IMG/VR virus record: IMGVR_UViG_3300041412_000048
Span: 1-27,107 of that record
DNA length: 27,107 nucleotides
From: a virus
Reading direction: 5' to 3' (one strand)
Made by a program: the position numbers and the translations under genes. Under the pieces are notes generated by a model, which worked only from the letters and a program-made list of their open reading frames with translations, searched no databases and was not told the origin of the DNA. How positions within the stretch are numbered: position 1 is the stretch's first letter; the number at the start of each line of letters is the position of its first letter. This document shows, one piece after another, positions 26,977-27,107 of the stretch.

Positions 26977-27107
26977 GCCTGGGTTTCCCGCTTCACGACC
27001 TCGAGGTAGCGCCGGACGTGCGCCGTCCACGCCTCCAGGGCGTTCATCCCCTGGTCGATGGCCCGGATGGCGTCGAGGGCGATGCCGGTGACCTGCGGGT
27101 TGCCGAT
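26973..27107 (-). CDS. C-terminal end of an unknown protein (partial)
   Basis: An open frame enters from the right edge and runs 44 codons to a TGA. It is read as coding because the next gene is spaced tightly behind it, in the style of the rest of the operon. The visible residues form an amphipathic helix-like stretch (IGNPQVTGIALDAIRAIDQG, later AWTAHVRRYLEVVKRE). No family is recognised. Its TGA stop lies inside the -35 box (TTGACG) of the promoter for the next gene, so the end of this gene and the start of a new transcription unit are interlocked. The real start lies outside the window. Confidence 0.6.
   Translation of the reverse strand: MGNPQVTGIALDAIRAIDQGMNALEAWTAHVRRYLEVVKRETQA

Noticed and set aside
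1-27107. tRNA, rRNA, integrase, transposase, CRISPR array
   Set aside because: No cloverleaf, recombinase motif or spaced repeat was noticed. Reading by eye can miss a degenerate tRNA; a tRNAscan run would settle this.

Overview
The window reads as the late (virion and lysis) region of a tailed double-stranded DNA phage, probably a short-tailed podovirus-type phage of an actinobacterium. Every gene I can support lies on the minus strand, so transcription runs from high to low coordinates. The case for a short tail rests on a P22-type portal, a gp4-like connector, a gp10-like hub candidate, large ejection-type proteins, and the absence of any tape measure, tail tube or sheath gene. The case for an actinobacterial host rests on high GC, frequent GTG and some TTG starts, leaderless-type gene starts (-10 box six bases before the start codon), and an endolysin carrying a GYW...DG.VYAF-type motif common in actinobacterial cell-surface proteins. 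Host identity is inference.

Layout in the direction of transcription. 27107-25294: the tail end of an unknown gene, then a promoter/operator and a run of overlapping small genes (unknown, helix-turn-helix, membrane-anchored coiled-coil, 51-residue protein, terminase small subunit candidate). 25313-21150: terminase large subunit, a 67-residue protein, a zinc-ribbon protein and the portal. 21135-19932: five small proteins, including a 24-residue basic one, split by a 140-bp non-coding stretch with a very strong hairpin. 19927-17272: scaffold candidate, major capsid protein and a decoration candidate. 17257-12375: glycine-rich fibre, two accessory proteins, gp10-like hub candidate, a small gp53-like fibre and the gp4-like connector. 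12378-5230: Gln-rich and Ala-rich ejection candidates, an unknown, and a 1550-residue internal virion protein. 5191-4227: a cassette of small zinc-binding and ribbon-helix-helix proteins behind its own promoter. 4240-674: beta-rich protein, beta-helix tailspike, endolysin and two membrane proteins of the lysis type. 642-1: an Ala/Trp-repeat protein, cut by the window edge, behind its own leaderless promoter.

Most genes overlap by 1-20 bases (ATGA, GTGA, TTGA, TGATG, TAATG junctions) or are a few bases apart, so the region looks like one long coupled operon with internal entry points. The most unusual signal is regulatory. Three gene starts (26941, 5191, 642) carry a -35 box, 17 bases, a -10 box, six bases and then the ATG, with no Shine-Dalgarno sequence; at two of them the -35 overlaps the stop codon of the gene before. 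Those two, near the ends of the window, also share a palindrome GCAAC-N4-GTTGC, which I found nowhere else. Three further starts without a good Shine-Dalgarno (21135, 11172, 9882) have TANNNT exactly six bases upstream. Together this suggests a small regulon of leaderless transcripts inside a phage late operon, with a dedicated operator at its two ends.
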